24,453 nucleotides of DNA, taken from assembly GCA_045603085.1 (NCBI GenBank), contig JAZULL010000077.1, positions 1 to 24,453 on the forward strand. Reading direction: 5' to 3'. Position numbers and translations under genes: made by a program. Each line of letters opens with the position of its first letter. Position 1 is the stretch's first letter. The DNA is from SVQP01 sp045603085. GTDB lineage: Bacteria > Bacillota > Clostridia > Oscillospirales > CAG-272. Positions 8,631 to 16,364 of this stretch are shown piece by piece. The notes beneath the pieces are model-generated. The model searched no databases and was not told the origin of the DNA. It worked only from the letters and a program-made list of their open reading frames with translations.

Positions 8631-10234
8631 ACAGATCCCCCTTCTTGCGCGCGGCGCCACTCGATAAACTCCTCGTACGTGCCCGTGCGGTCACACCACG
8701 TGCCGTCTTCGCGGATCTCTATGATGCGATTTGCCACGGTATTGACGATCTCATAGTCGTGAGAACTAAACAATATGTTACTTTTGAAATCAATGAGGCC
8801 ATCATTGACCGCAGAAATCGACTCCAGATCCAGATGGTCGGTGGGTTGATCCACCACAAGGAAGTTAGAGCCGAACATCATCATGCGCGAGTACATGCAT
8901 CTTGCCTTCTCGCCACCCGACAGCACCTCGACGCTCTTATAGACGCTGTCGCCCGAGAACAGCATTCTGCCAAGAAAGCCACGCAGATAGCTCTCGGTCT
9001 GATCCTTGGAGTACTGTCTCATCCAGTCCAGAATATTTTCCTTGTGTCCGTTGAAATAGGCGCTGTTATCATGGGGATAATACGAGGTAGAGATGCTCAC
9101 GCCCCACTTGTAGCTGCCGCTGTCAGCCTCGTCCTCCTCCATGAGAATGCGGAAGAGCGCGGTAATGGCCATTTCGTTGCCCACAAACGCGATCTTGTCG
9201 CCCTTGCCCACCATGAAGGAAAGATCCTTGAACAGCACCTTGCCGTTCTGGGTCTTGGTCAGCTCCTTGACGCTCAGAATGTCCTTGCCCGGCTCTCTGT
9301 CCATGGAGAAGCCGATAAAGGGATAGCGGCGCGAGGACACCGGCAGCTCGTAGACCGTCAGCTTGTCCAGCAGCTTGCGGCGCGAGGTCGCCTGACGCGA
9401 CTTGGATTTGTTGGCCGAGAAGCGCGAGATAAATGCCTGCAGCTCGGCGATCTTTTCCTCGGCCTTCTTGTTCTGGTTCTTGATCATCTTCTGCATCAGC
9501 TGAGAGGATTCGTACCAGAATTCGTAGTTGCCCACAAACATGCGGATGGCACCGTAGTCGATGTCCACGATGTTTGTGCAGACGTCGTTGAGGAAATGGC
9601 GGTCGTGCGAGACCACCAGCACCGTGCCAAAGTAGTCGGCAAGAAAATCCTCCAGCCATGCCACGGCGTCAAGGTCAAGGCCGTTGGTCGGCTCGTCGAG
9701 CAGAATGATGTCGGGGTTGCCGAACAGCGCTTGGGCCAAGAGGATCTTGATCTTGTCCTTTTCGTTCATGTCCGCCATGCTCTCCCACAGGCAGGACTCG
9801 TCAAGTCCCAGACCCTGGAGCAGCTTGGAGGCGTCGGATTCGCTCTCCCAGCCGCCAAGCTCGGCATACTCGGCCTCAAGCTCCGAGGCGCGCACGCCGT
9901 CCTCGTCCGAAAAATCCTCTTTTTCGTAAATGGCGTCCTTTTCCTTCCGGACGTCGTACAGACGGCGGTTGCCCATAATAACCGTGTCCAGCACCGAATA
10001 TTCGTCAAAGGCAAAGTGATCCTGACCCAGCACCGACATGCGGGCGTCGGACGGAATACTGATCTCGCCGTGCGTGGGCTCGAGTGTGCCGCAAAGCAGC
10101 TTCAAAAAGGTGGATTTACCCGCGCCGTTTGCGCCGATAACGCCGTAGCAGTTTCCGGGAGTGAATTTCAGATTGACGTCCTTGAACAGCACCTGTCCGC
10201 CAAACTGAAAGGAAAGATTTGTAACTGTAATCAT
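8627..10234 (-). CDS. ABC-F family ATPase, YkpA/YbiT type, with one degenerate ATP site
   Basis: The 535-residue protein has two ABC ATPase domains joined by a charged linker (about 240-300) and no membrane segments, as in ABC-F proteins that act on ribosomes. It closely follows the Bacillus YkpA and E. coli YbiT pattern ('GNCYGVIGANGAGKST', 'SRFSANKSKSRQATSR'). Domain 1 has an intact Walker A (G34-T42) and Walker B with E181. Domain 2 has an intact LSGGE signature (438-442) but a P-loop reduced to 'VGNEMAITAL' (351-360), and Gln463 in place of the catalytic Glu ('VVDQPTDHLD'). The domain 1 signature region ('MADMNEKDK') is also lost. In the usual head-to-tail dimer this leaves one working and one dead ATP site. 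It is the first gene of the operon, with a 5' leader of about 30 nt. A role in translation is inferred from the family. Antibiotic resistance is not indicated. Confidence 0.93.
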   Translation of the reverse strand: MITVTNLSFQFGGQVLFKDVNLKFTPGNCYGVIGANGAGKSTFLKLLCGTLEPTHGEISIPSDARMSVLGQDHFAFDEYSVLDTVIMGNRRLYDVRKEKDAIYEKEDFSDEDGVRASELEAEYAELGGWESESDASKLLQGLGLDESCLWESMADMNEKDKIKILLAQALFGNPDIILLDEPTNGLDLDAVAWLEDFLADYFGTVLVVSHDRHFLNDVCTNIVDIDYGAIRMFVGNYEFWYESSQLMQKMIKNQNKKAEEKIAELQAFISRFSANKSKSRQATSRRKLLDKLTVYELPVSSRRYPFIGFSMDREPGKDILSVKELTKTQNGKVLFKDLSFMVGKGDKIAFVGNEMAITALFRILMEEDEADSGSYKWGVSISTSYYPHDNSAYFNGHKENILDWMRQYSKDQTESYLRGFLGRMLFSGDSVYKSVEVLSGGEKARCMYSRMMMFGSNFLVVDQPTDHLDLESISAVNDGLIDFKSNILFSSHDYEIVNTVANRIIEIREDGTWCDRTGTYEEFIEWRRAQEGGSV

Positions 10235-10270
10235 TGTGTTCCTCGTTTCAAAGTGATCATATTATGTTTT

Positions 10271-10299
10271 ATTATACCAAATTATCCCCACGGGGTCAA
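10271..10299 (-). promoter_or_regulatory. Sigma-A promoter of the ABC-F/HAD/GH127-like operon
   Basis: On the minus strand TTGACC (10299-10294) and TATAAT (10276-10271) are separated by 17 nt. Transcription would start near 10264, about 30 nt before the ATG at 10234. A GAGGAA ribosome binding site lies between them. The divergent PAQR gene begins only 20 nt beyond the -35 box. Confidence 0.85.
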
Positions 10300-10318
10300 G
10301 GGTTGAAGGGGTTTGTTT

Positions 10319-10993
10319 ATGAAAAAAGGTTTATCGGAGCGGATCAGCATCCCCGCCTACACCAGAGGCGAGGAGCTGGCCAATATGATCTCGCACATAG
10401 TCGGCGGTGCTCTGGGCGTGGTGGCATTGGTGCTGTGCGTCACGTTTGCCGTCATCGACCGAAACGTGTACGGCATTGTCTCGGGCGCGGTGTTCGGCAC
10501 CTGCATGATCTTACTTTACACCGTTTCCAGCATCTATCACGGACTTTCGCCGCGCTCGGCGGCCAAACGGGTGTTCCGCGTGCTGGACCATTGCGCCATC
10601 TTTTTTCTGATCGCAGGCACCTACACCCCGTATTCGCTGTGTGCCATCCGTTCCGTTTCACCCGCACTGGGCTGGTGGTATTTCGGCGTGGTGTGGGGGC
10701 TGGCGGCCATCGGCGTGACGCTGTGCGCGCTGGATATGCACCGCTCGCGCGCTGTCCGCATGGTGCTGTATCTGGGCATGGGCTGGTGCGTGATCTTTTC
10801 CTTTGACGTGCTGTGCCGCGCCCTGCCCGCGGGCGGCATTGCGCTTTTGCTGTGGGGTGGCGCGGCTTATACGCTGGGGGCGGTGGTGTTCGGCCTTGGC
10901 CGCCTGCACACCTACGTGCACTCGGTCTTTCACGTCTTGGTGCTGGCGGGGAGCCTGTTGCACTTCCTTGGCGTGGTTTTATACGTTTTGTAA
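10319..10993 (+). CDS. Hemolysin III / PAQR-family integral membrane protein
   Basis: The protein has 224 residues from the ATG at 10319. A GAAGGGG site 8 nt upstream supports this start over an in-frame TTG at 10313. Seven hydrophobic helices are visible. The family's conserved residues are present: 'GEELANMISHIVGG' near the N-terminus, 'SSIYHGLSP' after helix 2, 'LDHCAIFFLIAGTYTP' at helix 3, and 'HTYVHSVFHVLVLAGSLLHF' near the end. The conserved His and Asp residues form the zinc site known in PAQR receptors. In bacteria these proteins (YqfA, YplQ) are linked to membrane lipid homeostasis; the hemolysin name is historical. It is divergent from the ABC-F operon. Its own promoter is not evident in the 84-nt gap. 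Confidence 0.92.
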   Translation: MKKGLSERISIPAYTRGEELANMISHIVGGALGVVALVLCVTFAVIDRNVYGIVSGAVFGTCMILLYTVSSIYHGLSPRSAAKRVFRVLDHCAIFFLIAGTYTPYSLCAIRSVSPALGWWYFGVVWGLAAIGVTLCALDMHRSRAVRMVLYLGMGWCVIFSFDVLCRALPAGGIALLLWGGAAYTLGAVVFGLGRLHTYVHSVFHVLVLAGSLLHFLGVVLYVL

Positions 10994-11022
10994 GAATTTT
11001 ATCGTTTTTTTGCGCAAACCAC

Positions 11023-11051
11023 TTGACAAGGCAACTTTAGTTTGCTATAAT
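11023..11051 (+). promoter_or_regulatory. Sigma-A promoter of T-box unit 1
   Basis: A perfect TTGACA (11023-11028) and a perfect TATAAT (11046-11051) are separated by 17 nt. Transcription would start near 11058, just before T-box leader 1. A 10-bp palindrome TTTGCGCAAA (11009-11018) lies immediately upstream. Confidence 0.92.
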
Positions 11052-11078
11052 GAGTCCAAATTTGAATATCACAAACAA

Positions 11079-11349
11079 CGACTGTGATGAAGAGGGTCGG
11101 GGTGTGACGCGTGCAGAGAGTTGTCGGACGGTGCGAGACAATGGCGAATGCTCCGTATGACCTATCACTTCTGAGTCGGAGGACCGAACACGTGGCGCAA
11201 GCGCCGGGTAAGTAGACTCCTTCCGTATTGCTGCGTAAAGGCAAAGGGCTTGACAGAGTCCGGAAAGTGACGGAATTTATTCCGTAATTTGAGTGGTACC
11301 GCGGGTAATTTTACTCGTCTCAAAGGGTTTCTTTTGAGGCGGGTTTTTG
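11079..11349 (+). promoter_or_regulatory. T-box riboswitch 1, likely tRNA-Ile specific
   Basis: The leader has the canonical T-box parts. CGACT (11079-11083) pairs with AGTCG (11174-11178) at the base of Stem I. A kink-turn follows, TGATGA (11085-11090) opposite CTGA (11171-11174). The AG bulge AGAGAG (11115-11120) and distal loop GGTG (11130-11133) come next. The T-box sequence GAGTGGTACCGCGGG is at 11291-11305, and an intrinsic terminator follows. The TGGT in the T-box would pair with a tRNA ending ACCA (discriminator A). In the specifier loop, the triplet followed by a purine just below the lower stem is ATC (11164-11166), an Ile codon. An alternative register gives CTA (Leu, 11162-11164). 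Uncharged tRNA would favour antitermination and expression of the ligase downstream. Confidence 0.92.
11316..11348 (+). terminator. Intrinsic terminator of T-box 1
   Basis: CGTCTCAAA (11316-11324) pairs with TTTGAGGCG (11333-11341) with one G-T pair, and five T residues follow at 11344-11348. In the antiterminated state the 5' side of this stem would be held by the T-box element. Confidence 0.88.
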
Positions 11350-11400
11350 TTTTATTCAAATTGGTAATCATCAGTTCCAAGAATGAAAGGAGACAACAAA

Positions 11401-13671
11401 ATGGATTACAGTTTGAAAGAGGTTGCGGGGAGAATCAAGGGTCTGAGAGAGGCCAAGGGCTACACTCCCGCAGAGCTGGCAAAGCTCACCGGCGTTTCGG
11501 TTGAGGATTATCTGCTGCTGGAAGAGGGCGAGACCGACTTCAGCTTTACCTTTATTTACAAGTGCGCCAAGGCGTGTGACGTCGAGGTGGTCGACCTTCT
11601 GGAGGGTCGAAGCACCACGCTGACCTCGTTTGCCATTACCAGACGCGGCGACGGTCTCAAGATCTTGAAGCAGCACGGAGTTGAATATAATAACTTAGCC
11701 CCCAAGTTCAAGGATAAGCTGGCCGAGCCGTTCTTGGTCAAGTTCCCCTACATTCCCGAGGAGCAGAATGCACCCATCAAGCTCAATTCCCATAACGGCC
11801 AGGAATTCGACGTCATCGTCAAGGGCTCGCTCAAGGTGCAGGTCGGCAATCACGTGGATATTTTGCACGAGGGCGACTCGATCTTTTATAACAGCTTGAT
11901 CCCCCACGGTATGATCGCGGTCAGCGAGGGCGGCTGTGAGTTCCACGCGGTGGTGCTCAATCCGCAGGACGGTCTGGTCAGCGAGGAATATCCCGAGGTT
12001 CCCTTTGTCGCACCCAAGGCGACCGTTGCAGAACCCGATACCGCAACCGTTGCCGACAATTTCGTGGAATCCTATTACGACGAGAACGGCGTTTTCAACG
12101 GCATCAAGTTCAAGAACGCCGACAAGTTCAATTTTGCTTTTGACTGCGTGGACGCCATTGCGCAAAAGACTCCCGACAAGCTGGCAATGATGTGGGTGGC
12201 CAACGACAAGACCGACCGCCGCTTTTCGTTCAGCGATATGAAGAAGTACTCGGCAAAGACCGCCAACTATTTTGAGTCCCTGGGCATCAGGAAGGGCGAC
12301 ACGGTCATGCTGGTGCTCAAGCGTCACTACCAGTTCTGGTTCTGCATGCTGGCGCTGCACAAGATCGGTGCCATTGCAATTCCCGCAACCAATCAGCTGG
12401 TCGAGCACGATTTTTCCTACAGATATAAGGCCGCCGGCGTCAAGGCCATCGTTTGCACCGCGGACGGCACGGTTTCCGCCGAGGCCGAAAAAGCCGCTGC
12501 CGAATACCCCGACATGTGCAAGATCCTTGTGGGCGGCCAAAAGCCCGGCTGGCATGATTTCAACGTGGAAATGGAGCGCTTCAGCACGCACTACTTCCGC
12601 ACCGAAAACACCCCCTGTGGCGACGATCCCATGCTCATGCTGTTCACCTCGGGCACGACCGGCTATCCCCGTATCGCAACCCACTCCTACAAATATGCGC
12701 TGGGCCACTACCCCACCGCAAAGCATTGGCATAACGTAAAGCCCGGCGGCCTGCACTTCACCATCTCGGACACCGGCTGGGGCAAGGCGCTCTGGGGCAA
12801 GCTGTACGGCCAGTGGCTGTGCGAGGCGGCAACCTTTACATACGACTTTGACAGATTCCGCTCCGAGGATATTCTGCCCATGTTTGCCAAGTACGGCATC
12901 ACCACCTTCTGTGCTCCCCCCACCATGTACCGTTTCTTTATCAAGGAAGACCTGTCCAAGTACGATCTGTCCTCTATCCGGTACGCCACCACGGCAGGCG
13001 AGGCACTCAACCCCGAGGTCTTCAGCCAGTTCAAGAAGGCAACGGGACTGACCATCATGGAAGGCTTCGGCCAGACCGAGACCACGCTGTCCATTGCAAA
13101 CTTTGTGGGCTCCACCCCCAAGATCGGCTCTATGGGCAGACCCAGTCCCCTTTACGACGTTGTACTGCTGGATCCCGACGGCAATCCCTGCCCGACGGGT
13201 GACACGGGTGAGATCTGCATCAGAGTCAAGGACGAGGTTCCCTGCGGTCTGTTTATCGGCTACTATCTGGACGAGGAAAGAACCCGCGACGTATGGCACG
13301 ACGGCTATTACCACACGGGTGACCAGGCCACCATGGACGAGGACGGATATCTGTGGTTTGTCGGCCGTATCGACGACGTCATCAAGTCGTCGGGCTACCG
13401 TATCGGGCCCTTTGAGATCGAGAGCGTCATCATGGAGCTTCCTTACGTGCTGGAGTGCGGTGTCAACGCAGCTCCCGACGAGATCCGCGGCCAGGTCGTC
13501 AAGGCCAGCATCGTGCTGACCAAGGGCACCGAGCCCACGGATGCACTCAAGAAGGAAATTCAGGATTACGTCAAGTCACGCACCGCTCCCTACAAGTACC
13601 CCCGTATCGTGGTATTCAAGGACGAGCTGCCCAAGACCATCAGCGGTAAAATTATCCGAAATAAGCTGTAA
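11401..13671 (+). CDS. XRE-HTH/cupin/AMP-forming acyl-CoA synthetase fusion, paralogue 1
   Basis: The start is the ATG at 11401, 8 nt after AAAGGAG, giving 756 residues. Residues about 5-68 form an XRE-like helix-turn-helix. Residues about 70-188 form a cupin barrel with possible metal ligands H131, E135 and H169. Residues about 220-756 are a complete ANL-family acyl-CoA synthetase of the acetyl/medium-chain type: 'TSGTTGYPR' (416-424), 'GFGQTETT' (555-562), 'HTGD' (638-641), 'GRIDDVIKSSGYRIGP' (655-670) and the acyl-adenylate lysine K750 ('SGKII'). The usual P-loop Lys is Arg424 here. The enzyme would activate a carboxylic acid to its acyl-CoA using ATP and CoA. A branched short-chain acid is inferred from the T-box upstream and the VOR/IlvE genes downstream. 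The two N-terminal domains normally form stand-alone regulators, and here may sense a ligand. The gene is the only one in its unit. Confidence 0.9.
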   Translation: MDYSLKEVAGRIKGLREAKGYTPAELAKLTGVSVEDYLLLEEGETDFSFTFIYKCAKACDVEVVDLLEGRSTTLTSFAITRRGDGLKILKQHGVEYNNLAPKFKDKLAEPFLVKFPYIPEEQNAPIKLNSHNGQEFDVIVKGSLKVQVGNHVDILHEGDSIFYNSLIPHGMIAVSEGGCEFHAVVLNPQDGLVSEEYPEVPFVAPKATVAEPDTATVADNFVESYYDENGVFNGIKFKNADKFNFAFDCVDAIAQKTPDKLAMMWVANDKTDRRFSFSDMKKYSAKTANYFESLGIRKGDTVMLVLKRHYQFWFCMLALHKIGAIAIPATNQLVEHDFSYRYKAAGVKAIVCTADGTVSAEAEKAAAEYPDMCKILVGGQKPGWHDFNVEMERFSTHYFRTENTPCGDDPMLMLFTSGTTGYPRIATHSYKYALGHYPTAKHWHNVKPGGLHFTISDTGWGKALWGKLYGQWLCEAATFTYDFDRFRSEDILPMFAKYGITTFCAPPTMYRFFIKEDLSKYDLSSIRYATTAGEALNPEVFSQFKKATGLTIMEGFGQTETTLSIANFVGSTPKIGSMGRPSPLYDVVLLDPDGNPCPTGDTGEICIRVKDEVPCGLFIGYYLDEERTRDVWHDGYYHTGDQATMDEDGYLWFVGRIDDVIKSSGYRIGPFEIESVIMELPYVLECGVNAAPDEIRGQVVKASIVLTKGTEPTDALKKEIQDYVKSRTAPYKYPRIVVFKDELPKTISGKIIRNKL

Positions 13672-13722
13672 ATTCCACGGGTATTTTTTGCAACTTCACC
13701 AAATCAATCTTGCAAAAATCCC

Positions 13723-13751
13723 TTGACATATTTATGTCACTATGATATAAT
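13723..13751 (+). promoter_or_regulatory. Sigma-A promoter of T-box unit 2 with an overlapping palindrome
   Basis: A perfect TTGACA (13723-13728) and a perfect TATAAT (13746-13751) are separated by 17 nt. A 16-bp perfect palindrome, TGACATATTTATGTCA (13724-13739), covers most of the -35 box and part of the spacer, which suggests an operator for a dimeric repressor. Promoter 1 has no equivalent. No clear terminator separates this promoter from the gene ending at 13671. Confidence 0.9.
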
Positions 13752-13763
13752 TATAGGTAATTT

Positions 13764-14043
13764 CTTGAAAGGCAATGACGAAAAATTCGCAAGGAACTTC
13801 CATTTTCAGAGAGTCGGCGGCAGGTGTGAGCCGACGTGAGAATCCTTGACGATCTGATTTCCGAGCCAAGGGCAGAAAGCGCATGTCGGTATCCGTGCAG
13901 CGTAAGTAGATCCCTTCGTGGTAGCCGCGTTAAGGCTGAGATGCAACCTGCATCCTAAGCGGCGCTTTTTGCGCAATTTGAGTGGTACCGCGGACATATA
14001 AATTGCCCGTCTCAAGATCATGCTTGAGACGGGCATGCTTTTT
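13764..14043 (+). promoter_or_regulatory. T-box riboswitch 2, likely tRNA-Leu specific
   Basis: Stem I is clear. GGC (13771-13773) pairs with GCC (13865-13867), and the kink-turn is TGACGA (13776-13781) opposite CCGA (13861-13864). CAAGGA (13790-13795) pairs with TCCTTG (13843-13848), and ATTTTC with GAGAAT. The AG bulge AGAGAG is at 13808-13813 and the distal GGTG at 13823-13826. The T-box sequence GAGTGGTACCGCGG lies at 13980-13993 and a terminator follows. The specifier loop's 3' side is ACGATCTGA. The triplet at the same place as ATC in T-box 1, followed by A, is CTG (13854-13856), a Leu codon. A two-base shift gives ATC (Ile, 13852-13854). In either register the two T-boxes read one Ile and one Leu codon. 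This leader controls the whole downstream operon. Confidence 0.93.
14005..14043 (+). terminator. Intrinsic terminator of T-box 2
   Basis: A perfect 12-bp stem (14005-14016 with 14023-14034) with a 6-nt loop is followed by ATGCTTTTT. It is stronger than the terminator of T-box 1, so expression of the long operon should be tightly dependent on antitermination. Confidence 0.9.
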
Positions 14044-14081
14044 CGCGTACCCAACCAAAACACTTAAGGAGATTATTCCAA

Positions 14082-16364
14082 ATGAGCAATTTGACAGGAC
14101 TGGAACAGAAGATCATAGAGATGGCGGCGCGTATCCGCGAGCTGCGCGAGATCGAGGGTCTGAGCATTGAATACATGGCAAACGCCGCAGGTGTTTCCAC
14201 CGAGGAATATCTGGACTGCGAGGCGGGTCGCCGCGACCTCAACTTCGCATTTATCTATCGCTGTGCACAGGCACTCGGCGTGGACGTTTCCGAGATCATC
14301 GAGGGCTCTGCCCCCAAGCTGCAGACCTATACCCTGACGCGTCGCGGCGCAGGTCAGAAGATCGAGCAGGCGCACGGCATGATGTACTACAACATGGCCT
14401 ACACCTTCAAGAGCAGGATTGCAGAGCCGCTGTTTGTCCGCGCCACCTACAGCCGCGAGGCCGAAAACGCGCCCATCGCGCTGACCACCCACCAGGGCCA
14501 GGAATGTGACATCGTCATTGACGGTCGTCTTAAGGTGCAGATCGGTGATCACGTTGAGATCCTGAGCGCAGGCGACACCATCTATTTCGACTCCTCTATT
14601 CCCCACGGCATGATCGCCGTCGGTGGCAAGGACTGTACCTTCTACGCCATCGTGCTTGACCCCGATGCGGCCGAGCAGATCAAGGCGGTTGAGACCGGCA
14701 CCGCTCCCACACTTCCCGTGCGCGACGATCAGAAGCGCGTATGGCAGAGCTTTGTCGAAGCGGGCGAGGACGACAAGGGAATTCTCAAGACCCTGTCCTT
14801 CAAGAACACCGACCGCTTCAACTTCGCCTTTGATATCGTGGACACGCTGGGTCGTGAAAAGCCCGATAAGCTGGCGATGCTGCACGTCGCAGGCGACATG
14901 ACCGAGCGCAGATTCTCGTTTGGCGATATCAAGCGTGCCTCTTCCCAGTGCGCCAACTACTTCAAGTCTCTGGGCATCAAGAGAGGCGACCGCGTTATGC
15001 TGATCCTCAAGCGTCACTACCAGTTCTGGTTCTCGATGCTGGCGCTGCATAAGCTGGGTGCCATTGCCATTCCCGCCACCAATCAGCTGCAGGAGCACGA
15101 CCTTTCCTATCGCTTCTCGGCAGCGGGCGTCAGCGCCATCGTTTGTACCGCGGACGGTGACGTGGCGCATCAGGTGGAGCTGGCAGCCGCAGAGTCTCCC
15201 ACGCTGACCACCAAGATCCTTGTGGGCGGACAGAGAGAGGGCTGGCGCGACTTTGACAACGAATATTCGCTGTTCAGCGGCAAATTCGAGCGCGATGAAT
15301 CCTCGCCCGGCGGCAACGATCTGATGCTGATGTTCTTCACCTCGGGCACCACCGGCTATCCCAAGATCGCGGCGCACAGCTACAAGTACGCGCTGGGTCA
15401 CTTCCACACCGCCAAATACTGGCACTGCATCGATCCCGACGGTCTGCACCTGACCATATCGGACACCGGCTGGGCCAAGGCCATGTGGGGCAAGATGTAC
15501 GGTCAATGGCTGTGCGAGGGCGCAAACTTCGTTTACGACTTCGCCCGCTTCGACGCCGCCGTCATTCTTCCCATGTTTGCAAAATACGGCATTACCACCT
15601 TCTGTGCTCCCCCCACCATGTACCGCATGATGATCAAGCAGGATCTTTCCAAGTACGATCTGTCCTCTGTCAAGCACGCGGCCATTGCGGGCGAGGCACT
15701 CAACCCCGAGGTCTACCACCGCTTCAAGGAGCTGACCGGTCTTTCTCTGATGGAGGGCTTCGGTCAATCCGAAACCACCCTTGTCATCGGCAACCTTGTC
15801 GGCATGACGCCCAAGATCGGCTCGATGGGTAAGCCGGTTCCGCTGTATGACGTCACCATCGTCGACCCCGACGGCAACCCCGTTGACGTGGGTGAGACCG
15901 GCGAGATCGTCATCCGCACCGATAAGGAGCATCCGTGCGGACTGTTCCAGGGCTACTACAACGCCCCCGACAAGACCGCCGAGGTATGGCACGACGGCTA
16001 CTACCACACCGGTGACGTGGCATGGCGCGACGAGGACGGCTACTTCTGGTACGTCGGCCGTGTGGACGACGTCATCAAGTCGTCGGGCTACCGTATAGGG
16101 CCCTTTGAGATCGAGAGCGTCATTATGGAGCTGCCTTACGTGCTGGAATGCGGCGTCAGTGCCGCCCCGGACGAGATCCGCGGTCAGGTGGTCAAAGCCA
16201 GCATCGTGCTCACGGGCGGCAAGCAGCCCTCCGAGGAGCTTAAGAAAGAGATCCAGCAGTACGTCAAATCGCGTACCGCTCCCTATAAATATCCCAGAAT
16301 CGTGGTCTTCTGCGACAGCCTGCCCAAAACGACAAGCGGAAAGATCATCCGTAGCAAGCTGTGA
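14082..16364 (+). CDS. XRE-HTH/cupin/AMP-forming acyl-CoA synthetase fusion, paralogue 2
   Basis: The start is the ATG at 14082 after AAGGAG (14066-14071), giving 760 residues. The domain order is the same as in paralogue 1: XRE-like HTH (about 12-74), cupin (about 77-193, candidate ligands H137, E141, H175) and a full ANL synthetase (about 220-760). The synthetase has 'TSGTTGYPK' (420-428, with the usual Lys), 'GFGQSETT', 'HTGD', 'GRVDDVIKSSGYRIGP' and the catalytic lysine K754. The two paralogues align throughout and clearly arose by duplication. The presence of separate T-boxes suggests different acid substrates or different amino-acid signals, for example 2-methylbutyrate and isovalerate or isobutyrate. 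This gene heads an operon that includes the VOR complex. Its stop codon overlaps the next start by one base (TGATG). Confidence 0.9.
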   Translation: MSNLTGLEQKIIEMAARIRELREIEGLSIEYMANAAGVSTEEYLDCEAGRRDLNFAFIYRCAQALGVDVSEIIEGSAPKLQTYTLTRRGAGQKIEQAHGMMYYNMAYTFKSRIAEPLFVRATYSREAENAPIALTTHQGQECDIVIDGRLKVQIGDHVEILSAGDTIYFDSSIPHGMIAVGGKDCTFYAIVLDPDAAEQIKAVETGTAPTLPVRDDQKRVWQSFVEAGEDDKGILKTLSFKNTDRFNFAFDIVDTLGREKPDKLAMLHVAGDMTERRFSFGDIKRASSQCANYFKSLGIKRGDRVMLILKRHYQFWFSMLALHKLGAIAIPATNQLQEHDLSYRFSAAGVSAIVCTADGDVAHQVELAAAESPTLTTKILVGGQREGWRDFDNEYSLFSGKFERDESSPGGNDLMLMFFTSGTTGYPKIAAHSYKYALGHFHTAKYWHCIDPDGLHLTISDTGWAKAMWGKMYGQWLCEGANFVYDFARFDAAVILPMFAKYGITTFCAPPTMYRMMIKQDLSKYDLSSVKHAAIAGEALNPEVYHRFKELTGLSLMEGFGQSETTLVIGNLVGMTPKIGSMGKPVPLYDVTIVDPDGNPVDVGETGEIVIRTDKEHPCGLFQGYYNAPDKTAEVWHDGYYHTGDVAWRDEDGYFWYVGRVDDVIKSSGYRIGPFEIESVIMELPYVLECGVSAAPDEIRGQVVKASIVLTGGKQPSEELKKEIQQYVKSRTAPYKYPRIVVFCDSLPKTTSGKIIRSKL

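Noticed and set aside
8645..10306. Plus-strand open frame of 553 codons opposite the ABC-F gene
   Set aside because: The minus strand encodes an unmistakable ABC-F ATPase. The plus-strand frame is a shadow of codon bias.
11009..11018. Palindrome TTTGCGCAAA upstream of promoter 1 as an operator
   Set aside because: Only 10 bp long and outside the promoter core, so it could easily occur by chance.
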